A stretch of 5,568 bases of DNA from NCBI GenBank assembly GCA_019420265.1, contig JAHZHM010000199.1, positions 1 to 5,568 on the forward strand. Direction: 5' to 3'. The stretch comes from Clostridiales bacterium (GTDB lineage: Bacteria; Bacillota; Clostridia; Christensenellales; Christensenellaceae). Of this stretch, positions 1-5,568 are shown in pieces. Position 1 is the stretch's first letter, and each line of letters opens with the position of its first letter. A program made the translations under genes and the position numbers. Below the pieces are notes generated by a model. That model had not been told where the DNA came from. It did not search any database and saw only the letters and a program-made list of their open reading frames with translations.

Positions 1-277
1 ATATGAAAATGGGTAGTGTGGGGAGAAAAACTGTGCGGCGGGCAGAGCCTGCAAAAGCATGCGATTTCTGACAAAATGACTGGCAACGCCGCGTATAGGG
101 CTGACAGGTTTTTCCGTTTCCGCAATCGGGTATTGCCCTCCACAGGAGGTGCTGCGCACGGCATACGGAGCCAGCGTGTGTGGTAAGCACAGCCTGTGCC
201 AGCATGTGTTTTCTAGCAAAACGATTGCCAGCGGCGTGTGCAACTCTGGTAGGCTCCACCATCCCAGCAATCGAATA
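1..277 (+). repeat. Mosaic intergenic repeat, copy A (truncated by window edge)
   Basis: Non-coding repeat DNA in plus orientation. Positions 1-31 match the reverse complement of about 3985-4015 (downstream of gyrB) and of about 712-742 (downstream of gyrA) with a handful of differences. Two units of about 100 bp follow, at 31-131 and 176-277, aligned at a constant offset of 145 without gaps; shared anchors are the tracts at 47-51/192-196 and 122-128/267-273. Between them lies a 47-bp module (134-180) whose inverted near-copy is at 3420-3466. In the two minus-strand copies the part matching position 1 lies some 65-75 bp past a stop codon. By analogy, a plus-strand gene probably ends shortly left of the window; that is inference. 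The reading frame at 180-395 crosses this repeat and is not considered a gene. Confidence 0.8.
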
Positions 278-278
278 T

Positions 279-310
279 AAAAGGCTGATTTTATCAGCCT
301 TTTTATTTTT
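279..310 (+). terminator. Rho-independent terminator, plus direction
   Basis: A perfect 10-bp stem pairs AAAAGGCTGA (279-288) with TCAGCCTTTT (294-303) around a 5-nt loop, and the tract to 310 is almost all T. It follows repeat copy A directly, so it probably ends transcription of a plus-strand gene lying left of the window. The A-run on the 5' arm gives a shorter T-run on the other strand, so weak bidirectional action is possible. Confidence 0.8.
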
Positions 311-358
311 GCCGCGGTATGCTAGCGTATGCCGCGCTCAAAATAGTAGCATGCGTAG

Positions 359-388
359 CCGACAAGCCGGAGCACAATCGTCTATTAT
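359..388 (+). promoter_or_regulatory. Possible sigma-A-type promoter for the small cysteine-rich gene
   Basis: CCGACA at 359-364 (4 of 6 matches to TTGACA) and TATTAT at 383-388 (5 of 6 to TATAAT) are separated by 18 nt and lie about 50 nt ahead of the start codon at 440. The stretch sits between a terminator and the gene, where a promoter is expected. The match is only moderate and no other regulatory site is evident. Confidence 0.35.
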
Positions 389-439
389 TCTATAAGAAGC
401 GATAAAAGACGTTCAAGATTTTGGATAAGAGGAAAACAA

Positions 440-604
440 ATGGAAAAGCAAACTTGTGGGAACTGTGCACATTTTCGTCTGCACTATATTCGTCGGGCTC
501 GAAAATACATGCCGCTTCGTTATGGGCATTGTGTGTACCCCCGCCTCAAAAAAAGAGAAGCGGACGAGCATGCCTGCCAATATTGGAAACCGGAAAAGAC
601 CTAA
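440..604 (+). CDS. Small four-cysteine protein, putative zinc-binding, 54 aa
   Basis: A complete short gene encoding 54 residues. The start is ATG at 440, preceded by AAGAGGA (427-433) with 6-nt spacing, a good ribosome binding site; TAA is at 602-604. The protein is basic and has Cys6-Gly-Asn-Cys9 near the N-terminus, then Cys31 in a GHC context and Cys46, with nearby His11, His15, His30 and His44. This spacing suggests one structural metal site, probably zinc, or a redox role. It has no signal peptide or membrane segment, so it is likely cytoplasmic. I recall similar small CxxC proteins followed by an H-C and a C-terminal C-x-Y/F-W/F element in Clostridia, of unknown function. It is flanked by its own candidate promoter and a strong terminator, so it is probably monocistronic and convergent with gyrA. 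Its base composition is lower in GC than gyrase. Overlapping longer frames (421-813, 456-743) lack comparable start signals and run through the terminator and repeat, so they are rejected. Confidence 0.8.
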   Translation: MEKQTCGNCAHFRLHYIRRARKYMPLRYGHCVYPRLKKREADEHACQYWKPEKT

Positions 605-627
605 AATTTCCTATTTCCCAGAAAATA

Positions 628-668
628 AAAAAGAACTGGATCGCTTCTTTGATGATCCAGTTCTTTTT
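628..668. terminator. Strong bidirectional terminator between convergent genes
   Basis: A perfect 15-bp stem (628-642 with 654-668) closes an 11-nt loop. The stem ends in AAAAA on one side and TTTTT on the other, so a U-run follows the hairpin in both directions. It lies 24 nt after the small gene's stop and about 150 nt after the gyrA stop on the minus strand, so it can end both transcripts. Confidence 0.88.
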
Positions 669-816
669 CAATACCCGAATGGCAGGATGGTGGAACTTGG
701 CGGCTCCGCACATGCTCTCTCCCCGCACTACCCATTCTCATAGTAAAGGGGGTATGGGGGCTTTGCCCCCATGTTCAAGACTGGCCCTTGACCTTCCGCC
801 CTTAAGCCCTTGACCT
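669..816 (-). repeat. Mosaic intergenic repeat, copy B, at the 3' end of gyrA
   Basis: Read on the minus strand it begins at the gyrA stop codon. It carries the 3'-flank module (about 745-805), which matches the gyrB-flank copy (about 4017-4080) over about 60 bp with under ten differences and one indel. The A/G-rich module (about 712-742) follows, shared with 1-31 and 3985-4015. The copy then skips the middle of the approximately 100-bp module present in copies A and C and ends with a tail at 673-694, which equals 3468-3489 of copy D with a single mismatch. It stops next to the bidirectional terminator. An 11-bp direct repeat (784-794 and 806-816) lies at the gyrA-proximal end. Confidence 0.8.
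754..772. other. GC-rich hairpin in the 3' flank of gyrA
   Basis: ATGGGGGC (754-761) pairs with GCCCCCAT (765-772) over a 3-nt loop, giving a perfect 8-bp stem. No T-run follows on the gyrA strand, so it is not a standard terminator; it could protect the 3' end of the gyrA message in the manner of REP elements. The equivalent hairpin is conserved after gyrB (4030-4048). Confidence 0.7.
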
Positions 817-3280
817 ACTCCTCCGCGCCCTGCTCGGCCTCGTCCTCCTCCAGGGGAGGGAGCTTTGCCGCGCCCACAACTCTGCCGCCCTGCTCCATGC
901 GCATGAGGCGCACACCCTGAGCCGAGCGCCCGAACACGGAAATCTCGTCCGAGTTCATGCGAATGATGACGTTGGAATCGTTGATCAGCATGATGTCCTC
1001 GTGGTTGTGCACGGCCAGCAGCGCCACCAGCTTGCCCGTCTTTTCCGTGATGTTCATGGTCCGGGCGCCAATGCCGCCGCGGGTCTGCTCGCGGTATTCC
1101 TCGGCGGCCGTGCGCTTGCCGTAGCCGTTCTCGGAAATGGCGGCAACATACTGCCCCTCTTCCAGCCGGGATGCGCCGATGACCTCGTCGCCTGCGCGCA
1201 GCTTGATGCCCCGCACGCCCACAGCCACTCTGCCCATGGGGCGAACATCCCCCTCGTGGAACGCGATGGCCATGCCATCCCGGGAAGCGATGATCACCCG
1301 GTCGTCGCCATGCGTGCGCAGCACGGAAATCAGCTCGTCGCCCTCGCGGATGGCGATGGCGATCAGGCCGTTCTGGCGGATGCGGGCAAATGCGCTCATG
1401 GCCGTCTTTTTGATGACGCCCTGGCGCGTTACCATCACGAGATTGGAATCGTCCTCGAACTGCTCCACCGGGAACACCGCCGAAACCTTCTCGCCGCTCT
1501 CCAGCGAAAGCAGGTTGACGATGGCCATGCCCTTGGCCGTGCGCCCGGCCTCGGGAATCTGATAGCATTTTTTGACGTATACCTTGCCCTTGGTCGTGAA
1601 GAAGAGCAGGTAGTTATGCGTGGAAGTCGCGAAGACATCCTCGGCGAAGTCCTCTTCCTTGGTGGCTAGCCCGGTGATGCCCCGGCCGCCCCGCCGCTGC
1701 GCCCGGTAGTTGTCCGAAGCCGTGCGCTTGATATAGCCGTGGTGCGTCAGCGTCACGATCATCTCCTCTTCCTGGATGAGGTCGTCTGCATCCACCTCGT
1801 CCTCGTCGATGACGATCTCGGTTCTGCGCTCGTCGCCATAGCGGTTTACAATGTCGGCCAAGTCTTCCTTGATGATGTCGTCCACCATCGAAGGGTTATT
1901 TAACACATCGTGGTAATACTCGATTTTGCTCATGAGCGCGGCGAACTCCTCTTCCAGGCGATCCCGCTCCAGGCCGGTCAGCCGCTGGAGGCGCATATCC
2001 AAAATGGCCTGCGCCTGCACCTCGGAAAAAGCGAAGCGCTCCATCAGCGCCAGCCGCGCCGTGCCGCCGTCCTTGCTGGCCTTGATCGTCGCGATGATCT
2101 CGTCGATGCTGTCCAGCGCCTTGAGCAGGCCCTCCACGATGTGCGCCCGCTTTTCGGCCTTTTCCAAATCGAACCGCGTGCGCCGGGTGATGATCTCCCG
2201 CTGGTAGTCCACGTATTCGACGATGATTTCCTTTAAATTGAGCACTTTGGGCTCGGTGCCCACCAGCGCGATCATGATGACGCCAAACGTCGTCTGCATC
2301 TGGGTGTGCTTATACAGCTGGTTTAGGATGACATTGGCGTTGAAGCCCTTTTTGAGGTCCACCACCACGCGCATGCCCTGGCTGTCCGATTCGTCGTTGG
2401 CGTCGGCAATGCCCTCGATGCGCTTTTCGTGCGCCAGCTCCCGGATATTGGCGACCATCATCTCTTTGTTCACCTGATAGGGAATTTCCGTGATGACGAT
2501 GCGCTCCCGGCCGTCTTTTTCCACCTCAATTTCCGCCTTGGCCCGCACGCGAATCTTGCCGCGGCCCGTGCGGTAGGCCTGGCGAATGCCCGAGACGCCC
2601 ACGATTTGCCCGCCCGTCGGGAAATCCGGCCCGGGGATATAGTCGATCAGGTCTTCGACAGTCAGTTCCGGGTTATCGATATACGCGTCGATCGCCCGGA
2701 CGACCTCGCCCAGGTTGTGCGGCGGGATATTGGTCGCCATGCCCACGGCAATGCCGCCCGTGCCGTTGACCAAAAGGTTGGGGAACCGGGCGGGCAGTGT
2801 AACCGGCTGCTTGAGCGAGCCGTCGAAGTTATCCATGAAATCCACGGTATCCTTATCGATATCGCGCACCATTTCCATGGAAATTTTGCCCAGCCTTGCC
2901 TCGGTATACCGCATGGCTGCGGCGCCGTCGCCATCCACCGAGCCGAAGTTGCCGTGGCCGTCCACCAGCAGATAGCGGGTGGAGAAATCCTGCGCCATGC
3001 GCACCAGGCTCTCGTAGATTGCCGTATCACCGTGCGGGTGGTATTTGCCCAGCACGTCGCCCACAATGCGCGCGCACTTCTTATGCGGCTTATCCGGCGT
3101 GATGCCCTGCTCGGCCATGGAATAGAGAATTCTTCTATGCACGGGCTTTAGGCCATCGCGCACATCCGGCAGCGCGCGGTTGATGATAACCGCCATGGCA
3201 TAGGAGATGAAGCTCTTCTTCATCTCGCCGCCCAGGTCTACCGGGATGATTCTCGAAAGATTTTGGTTTTTCTCGTCCAT
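815..3280 (-). CDS. gyrA: DNA gyrase subunit A, complete, 821 aa
   Basis: Gyrase subunit A cuts and rejoins both DNA strands through a tyrosyl-DNA covalent link and wraps DNA to give negative supercoiling; it works as an A2B2 complex with GyrB in the cytoplasm. The N-terminal breakage-reunion domain (about residues 10-500) shows the [15 protein letters not shown] motif (36-50), HPHGD (81-85) and the catalytic Arg124-Tyr125 in AAMRYTE. The C-terminal six-bladed wrapping domain carries the GyrA box QRRGGRG (528-534), which separates GyrA from the topoisomerase IV ParC subunit. The tail is acidic. The length is what I recall for Bacillus subtilis GyrA, 821 residues. ATG at 3280 is chosen because the alignment with the family begins there and GAGGT (3286-3290) stands 5 nt upstream. 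The stop is TAG. In the quinolone-determining segment, Thr86 and Glu90 occupy the positions of E. coli Ser83 and Asp87. gyrB lies upstream in the same direction across a repeat-filled 797-bp gap. Confidence 0.98.
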   Translation of the reverse strand: MDEKNQNLSRIIPVDLGGEMKKSFISYAMAVIINRALPDVRDGLKPVHRRILYSMAEQGITPDKPHKKCARIVGDVLGKYHPHGDTAIYESLVRMAQDFSTRYLLVDGHGNFGSVDGDGAAAMRYTEARLGKISMEMVRDIDKDTVDFMDNFDGSLKQPVTLPARFPNLLVNGTGGIAVGMATNIPPHNLGEVVRAIDAYIDNPELTVEDLIDYIPGPDFPTGGQIVGVSGIRQAYRTGRGKIRVRAKAEIEVEKDGRERIVITEIPYQVNKEMMVANIRELAHEKRIEGIADANDESDSQGMRVVVDLKKGFNANVILNQLYKHTQMQTTFGVIMIALVGTEPKVLNLKEIIVEYVDYQREIITRRTRFDLEKAEKRAHIVEGLLKALDSIDEIIATIKASKDGGTARLALMERFAFSEVQAQAILDMRLQRLTGLERDRLEEEFAALMSKIEYYHDVLNNPSMVDDIIKEDLADIVNRYGDERRTEIVIDEDEVDADDLIQEEEMIVTLTHHGYIKRTASDNYRAQRRGGRGITGLATKEEDFAEDVFATSTHNYLLFFTTKGKVYVKKCYQIPEAGRTAKGMAIVNLLSLESGEKVSAVFPVEQFEDDSNLVMVTRQGVIKKTAMSAFARIRQNGLIAIAIREGDELISVLRTHGDDRVIIASRDGMAIAFHEGDVRPMGRVAVGVRGIKLRAGDEVIGASRLEEGQYVAAISENGYGKRTAAEEYREQTRGGIGARTMNITEKTGKLVALLAVHNHEDIMLINDSNVIIRMNSDEISVFGRSAQGVRLMRMEQGGRVVGAAKLPPLEEDEAEQGAEE

Positions 3281-3285
3281 TTTTT

Positions 3286-3290
3286 ACCTC
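3286..3290 (-). promoter_or_regulatory. Ribosome binding site of gyrA
   Basis: On the minus strand GAGGT lies 5 nt before ATG at 3280, within a purine-rich AGAGGTAAAAA context. It supports this start codon. Confidence 0.8.
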
Positions 3291-3348
3291 TATACTCGAT
3301 TGATAAGTTCGTTTAACCTTTTAGGATGATTCGCGCTCAGATATCTAG

Positions 3349-3600
3349 CTTGCCAGAGGGCGCATGCTCGCACATTTCCTGCTTGCCGAGCCTGCTCTCT
3401 ATCCATCATGTGCCCGCCGCACGCGCTGGCTCCGTATGCCGTGCGCAGCACCTCCTGCGGAGGGCACACCCGAATGGCAGGATTGTGGAGCTTTGCGGCC
3501 CCGCACGCGATGTTGATAGCCGGTTTGCCAGGGGGCACATGTCCTCGCATTTGCTGCCTGCCTCGGCTGCCATGCGTCCGTCTGCATTGCGCCGCTTTTA
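3349..3600 (-). repeat. Mosaic intergenic repeat, copy D, upstream of gyrA
   Basis: Minus orientation. It has the same architecture as copy A: a module at about 3467-3571, the 47-bp module (3420-3466), then a second partial module (3349-3397). The 47-bp module matches 134-180 in inverted orientation at 45 of 47 positions. The two flanking pieces repeat each other at an offset of 175 (TTGCCAG at 3525-3531 and 3350-3356; the CATTT..CTGC tracts at 3548 and 3373). The segment 3468-3489 matches copy B (673-694) with one difference. Frames at 3290-3613 and on the other strand are products of the repeat and have no supporting start signals. Confidence 0.78.
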
Positions 3601-3688
3601 AGGTCAAGTTCAAGGGCGTTTGTTTTTTCTAAACTTCCCAGAAAGAGCAGGATCCGACCAACTGTTTGTTCAAAGAGGACTTTCTCTT

Positions 3689-3711
3689 GTTACTTTTGGC
3701 GCAAAAGTAAC
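3689..3711. repeat. Perfect 10-bp inverted repeat with 3-nt loop
   Basis: GTTACTTTTG (3689-3698) and CAAAAGTAAC (3702-3711) flank GCG. A short second stem, AAGAG (3673-3677) with CTCTT (3684-3688), stands directly beside it. No T-run follows on either strand, so it is not a classical terminator. Similar GTTACTTTT...AAAAGTAAC palindromes are, from memory, common intergenic repeats in many bacteria. Confidence 0.65.
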
Positions 3712-3730
3712 CAAAACGTGGGGGTGGGAT

Positions 3731-3771
3731 GTGCGATAGAGGATGCAGGAAACTGCCAAGTTCTTCCGCAC
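3731..3771 (+). other. Extended hairpin with GAAA tetraloop, candidate structured RNA
   Basis: Three stacked helices can form. GTGCG (3731-3735) pairs with CGCAC (3767-3771), GAGGA (3739-3743) with TCTTC (3762-3766, including one G-U pair), and GCAG (3745-3748) with CTGC (3753-3756) around a GAAA loop. A closing helix GTGG/CCAC (3724-3727 with 3782-3785) may enclose it. The wobble pair and GNRA-type loop favour the plus strand, which is antisense to the gyr genes. No promoter or terminator is recognised, so transcription is unproven. Confidence 0.3.
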
Positions 3772-3813
3772 AAGTTATACTCCACAAAGCTTTTATCGCC
3801 AGCCGCCGTACAT

Positions 3814-3837
3814 ACACCCCCACACCCCCACACCCCC
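3814..3837. repeat. Three tandem copies of ACACCCCC
   Basis: Exact 8-bp unit repeated three times. On the minus strand, the direction of gyrB to gyrA transcription, it reads as three G5 runs separated by TGT. Confidence 0.85.
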
Positions 3838-3887
3838 ATTTCGGCTCATTTCTGGCCTCGAGTTTGCTGATGAGAAGAGTGAAAATT

Positions 3888-4080
3888 GATTGACGGGATG
3901 GTGAAATCTGCCAGTTTCACACGTGATGTTGATGGTCGCTTTTCTAGAAAGCAAATGCTCGCACATTCTGTGCCCACCGCACGGCTTTTCTTCCCGCACT
4001 ATCCCATTTACATATCCCAGTAAGGGGGTATGGGGGCCCTGCCCCCGTGTTTAAGATTGGCCCTTGACCTTCATCCCTTA
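3888..4080 (-). repeat. Mosaic intergenic repeat, copy C, at the 3' end of gyrB
   Basis: Read on the minus strand it starts in the gyrB stop codon (4078-4080). It runs through the 3'-flank module with its hairpin (about 4017-4080), the A/G-rich module (about 3985-4015, matching 1-31 and 712-742), and the approximately 100-bp module (about 3888-3984). The last aligns with the unit at 176-277 of copy A, sharing for example the TTTCTAG tract and the final CACCATCCC tract. It is the only copy here with all three modules in simple order. The frame at 3793-3999 is derived from this repeat. Confidence 0.8.
4030..4048. other. GC-rich hairpin in the 3' flank of gyrB
   Basis: This is the counterpart of the hairpin at 754-772. 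TGGGGGC (4031-4037) pairs with GCCCCCG (4041-4047), with A4030-T4048 outside. The loop differs from the gyrA copy and one A-T pair has become a T-G wobble, so the fold is kept on the plus strand despite base changes. No T-run follows on the gyrB strand. Confidence 0.65.
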
Positions 4081-5568
4081 AATATCCAAAGTATCCTTGT
4101 CCACAAGCTTCGAGTTCTCCTCGATAAAGACGCGGCGCGGGTCGACCTCCTCGCCCATGAGGATGGTGAACACCTCGTCCGCCTCGATGGCGTCGTCCAG
4201 GGAGACCTGCAAAAGCGTCCTGTGCTCGGGGTCCATGGTCGTCTCCTTGAGCTGGGAAGCGTCCATCTCGCCCAGGCCCTTGTAGCGCTGCGTGTCGATG
4301 CCGTCGCCCATCTCGGCGACGATGCGCGCCCGGTCCGCCTCGGTGTAGGCATATTGCACATTCTTGCCCTTGGCCAGCTTGTAGAGCGGCGGCTGCGCGA
4401 TATACACATGCCCCTGCTCGATAATCGGCCGCAGGAAGCGGTAGAGGAAAGTCAAAAGAAGCGTTCTGATATGGCTGCCGTCCACATCTGCATCCGTCAT
4501 GATGATGATTTTGTCGTAGCGCAGGCGGGAGATGTCGAACTCCTCGCCAATGCCCGTGCCAAACGCCGTAATCATGGCGCGGATTTCCGCGTTGCCCAGC
4601 GCCTTGTCGTAGCGCGTCTTTTCCACGTTCAAAATCTTGCCCCGCAGCGGCAGAATGGCCTGGGTTTTGCGGTTGCGGCCGCTCTTGGCGCTGCCGCCGG
4701 CCGAATCGCCCTCGACGATGAAAATCTCCCGCTCGGAGACATCTTTGCTCGTGCAGTCGGCCAGCTTGGCGGGCATGGAAAACACGCCGCTCTTTTTGCG
4801 CGTCATATCCCGGGCCTTGCGGGCGGCCTCTCTGGCGTTCATGGCCAGGATGCACTTTTCCACAATGCGCTTGCCGTTTTTGGGGTTTTCCTCCAGGTAT
4901 TCCGAAAGCCCGTTATAGACGATGTTGTCCGTCAGCGTGCGCATATAGCTGTTGCCCAGCTTGGTTTTGGTCTGCCCCTCGAACTGCGGGTCGGGCAGCT
5001 TGACGGAAATGACCGCCACCAGCCCCTCCCGGATATCCTCGCCCGAGAGGTTCTCGTCCTTCTCTTTGAGGAGGTTGTATTTTCTGGCGTAGTCGTTCAC
5101 GGCTTTGGTCAGCGCGCTGCGGAAGCCCGTCTCGTGGGAGCCGCCCTCGTGCGTGTTGATGTTGTTGGCAAAGCTGTGCACGTTCTCGCTGAAGCTGTCG
5201 TTATACTGCATGGCGACTTCCACAATCCCCATGCCCTTCTGGCCAGACATATAGATGGTCTCGTCCAGCAGCAGGGTTTTATTGCGGTTGAGATATTCGA
5301 CGAAGCTCTTGATGCCGCCCTCGAATTCGTAAACCTGCTCCACTGGCTTTTCGCCCCGCTCGTCCCGCAAGGTGATGCGGATGCCTTTGTTGAGGAAGGC
5401 CATCTCCCGGAAGCGCGCACGCAGCAGGTCGTAATCAAAGACGACGGATTCAAAAATCTCCGGGTCTGGGAAAAACTCAATCTGCGTGCCCGTCTCGTCC
5501 GAAGGGCCCAGGTCTGTTAGCTCGGAAGTCGGGTGGCCCATGGCGTATGTCTGGGTGACAACCCTGCC
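4078..5568 (-). CDS. gyrB: DNA gyrase subunit B, C-terminal 496 residues (5' end outside window)
   Basis: The ATP-hydrolysing subunit of gyrase; it dimerises on ATP binding to capture DNA and supplies the metal-binding TOPRIM site that assists GyrA in cleavage. The frame is open to the right edge, so about the first 140-150 residues, with most of the GHKL ATPase fold, lie outside; the ATG at 5541 is internal. Residue positions here count from the first visible codon. The transducer domain comes first and contains QTK (199-201), whose lysine contacts the ATP gamma-phosphate. TOPRIM follows, with EGDSAGG (286-292), PLRGKILNVEK and the metal-binding DADVD (359-363). The C-terminus has QRYKGLGEM (427-435) and ends in DTLDI, like Bacillus subtilis GyrB. 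The compact C-terminal region lacks the large insertion of proteobacterial GyrB. Stop TAA (4078-4080) overlaps the start of repeat copy C. gyrA follows in the same direction. ParE is less likely given the adjoining GyrA-box gyrA. Confidence 0.97.
   Translation of the reverse strand, partial: GRVVTQTYAMGHPTSELTDLGPSDETGTQIEFFPDPEIFESVVFDYDLLRARFREMAFLNKGIRITLRDERGEKPVEQVYEFEGGIKSFVEYLNRNKTLLLDETIYMSGQKGMGIVEVAMQYNDSFSENVHSFANNINTHEGGSHETGFRSALTKAVNDYARKYNLLKEKDENLSGEDIREGLVAVISVKLPDPQFEGQTKTKLGNSYMRTLTDNIVYNGLSEYLEENPKNGKRIVEKCILAMNAREAARKARDMTRKKSGVFSMPAKLADCTSKDVSEREIFIVEGDSAGGSAKSGRNRKTQAILPLRGKILNVEKTRYDKALGNAEIRAMITAFGTGIGEEFDISRLRYDKIIIMTDADVDGSHIRTLLLTFLYRFLRPIIEQGHVYIAQPPLYKLAKGKNVQYAYTEADRARIVAEMGDGIDTQRYKGLGEMDASQLKETTMDPEHRTLLQVSLDDAIEADEVFTILMGEEVDPRRVFIEENSKLVDKDTLDI

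Larger units (their letters stand above)
3601..3887. other. Non-coding spacer with several secondary-structure elements
   Basis: No credible gene is seen. It begins with AGGTCAAG and TCAAGGGC fragments like those at the 3' flanks of gyrA and gyrB, then holds a 10-bp palindrome (3689-3711), an extended hairpin candidate (3731-3771) and a three-copy C-rich tandem repeat (3814-3837). The open frame at 3629-3823 on the minus strand reads straight through these structures, lacks a ribosome binding site that I can support, and resembles no family I can name with confidence. Confidence 0.6.

Noticed and set aside
421..813. 130- and 95-residue plus-strand frames over the small gene
   Set aside because: They run through the bidirectional terminator and repeat copy B, lack a suitable ribosome binding site, and are in other frames than the 54-residue protein with its well-placed AAGAGGA.
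1..816. CRISPR array or mobile gene remnant suggested by repeated modules
   Set aside because: The repeats are long (about 50-100 bp), few, diverged and irregularly spaced, with no cas gene, transposase fragment or clear terminal inverted repeats with target duplications.
738..1568. 276-residue minus-strand frame overlapping gyrA
   Set aside because: An out-of-frame shadow of the gyrA C-terminal domain, rich in Gly, Arg and His with no family resemblance.
3291..3330. Possible gyrA promoter with TTAAAC and TATAGA boxes on the minus strand
   Set aside because: Only 3 of 6 and 4 of 6 matches, and the -10 candidate overlaps the ribosome binding site, so it could not direct a translatable transcript from this start.
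3290..3613. 107-residue minus-strand frame upstream of gyrA
   Set aside because: It lies mostly within repeat copy D, and its relatives in other frames across copies B and C show that the similarity is of the DNA repeat, not of a protein.
3629..3999. 64- and 68-residue minus-strand frames between gyrB and gyrA
   Set aside because: They cross the palindrome, the hairpin candidate, the C-rich tandem repeat and repeat copy C; no start signals or recognisable protein features.
4030..5520. 496-residue open frame on the plus strand opposite gyrB
   Set aside because: It is the antisense shadow of a strongly conserved gyrB frame; GC-rich codon use removes stops from the opposite strand, and the translation is low-complexity with no recognisable domain.

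Overview
The window looks like a chromosomal segment of a Gram-positive bacterium, most likely an uncultured Clostridia member of the Bacillota. The reasons are GyrA and GyrB sequences of the Bacillota type, a gyrB-then-gyrA gene order, GyrA of 821 residues (the length I recall for Bacillus subtilis GyrA), and a small four-cysteine protein of a kind I recall from Clostridia. The gyrase genes are GC-rich, while the intergenic DNA and the small gene are visibly richer in A and T. No phage, transposase, CRISPR, tRNA or rRNA gene was seen.

Layout. Positions 1-277 are non-coding mosaic repeat DNA (copy A, plus orientation), followed by an intrinsic terminator (279-310). A 54-residue cysteine-rich protein gene lies at 440-604 (+) and ends at a strong, apparently bidirectional terminator (628-668). 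On the minus strand, repeat copy B (669-816) abuts the 3' end of gyrA (815-3280, complete). Upstream of gyrA is a 797-bp gap (3281-4077) holding repeat copy D (3349-3600), a structured spacer (3601-3887) and repeat copy C (3888-4080), which starts inside the gyrB stop codon. The 3' two-thirds or so of gyrB (4078-5568, minus, 5' end outside the window) fills the rest.

How it works together. GyrB (ATPase and TOPRIM) and GyrA (DNA cleavage and wrapping) form DNA gyrase, the enzyme that introduces negative supercoils. The genes have the same direction, but the long repeat-filled gap suggests they may not be simply cotranscribed. The plus-strand small gene converges on gyrA, and the terminator between them can serve both.

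The most noteworthy signal is not a gene. It is a family of intergenic repeats built from shared modules: a 3'-flank hairpin module abutting stop codons, an A/G-rich module, an approximately 100-bp module, and a 47-bp module present in near-identical inverted copies on either side of gyrA. Short reading frames across these repeats are judged to be spurious.
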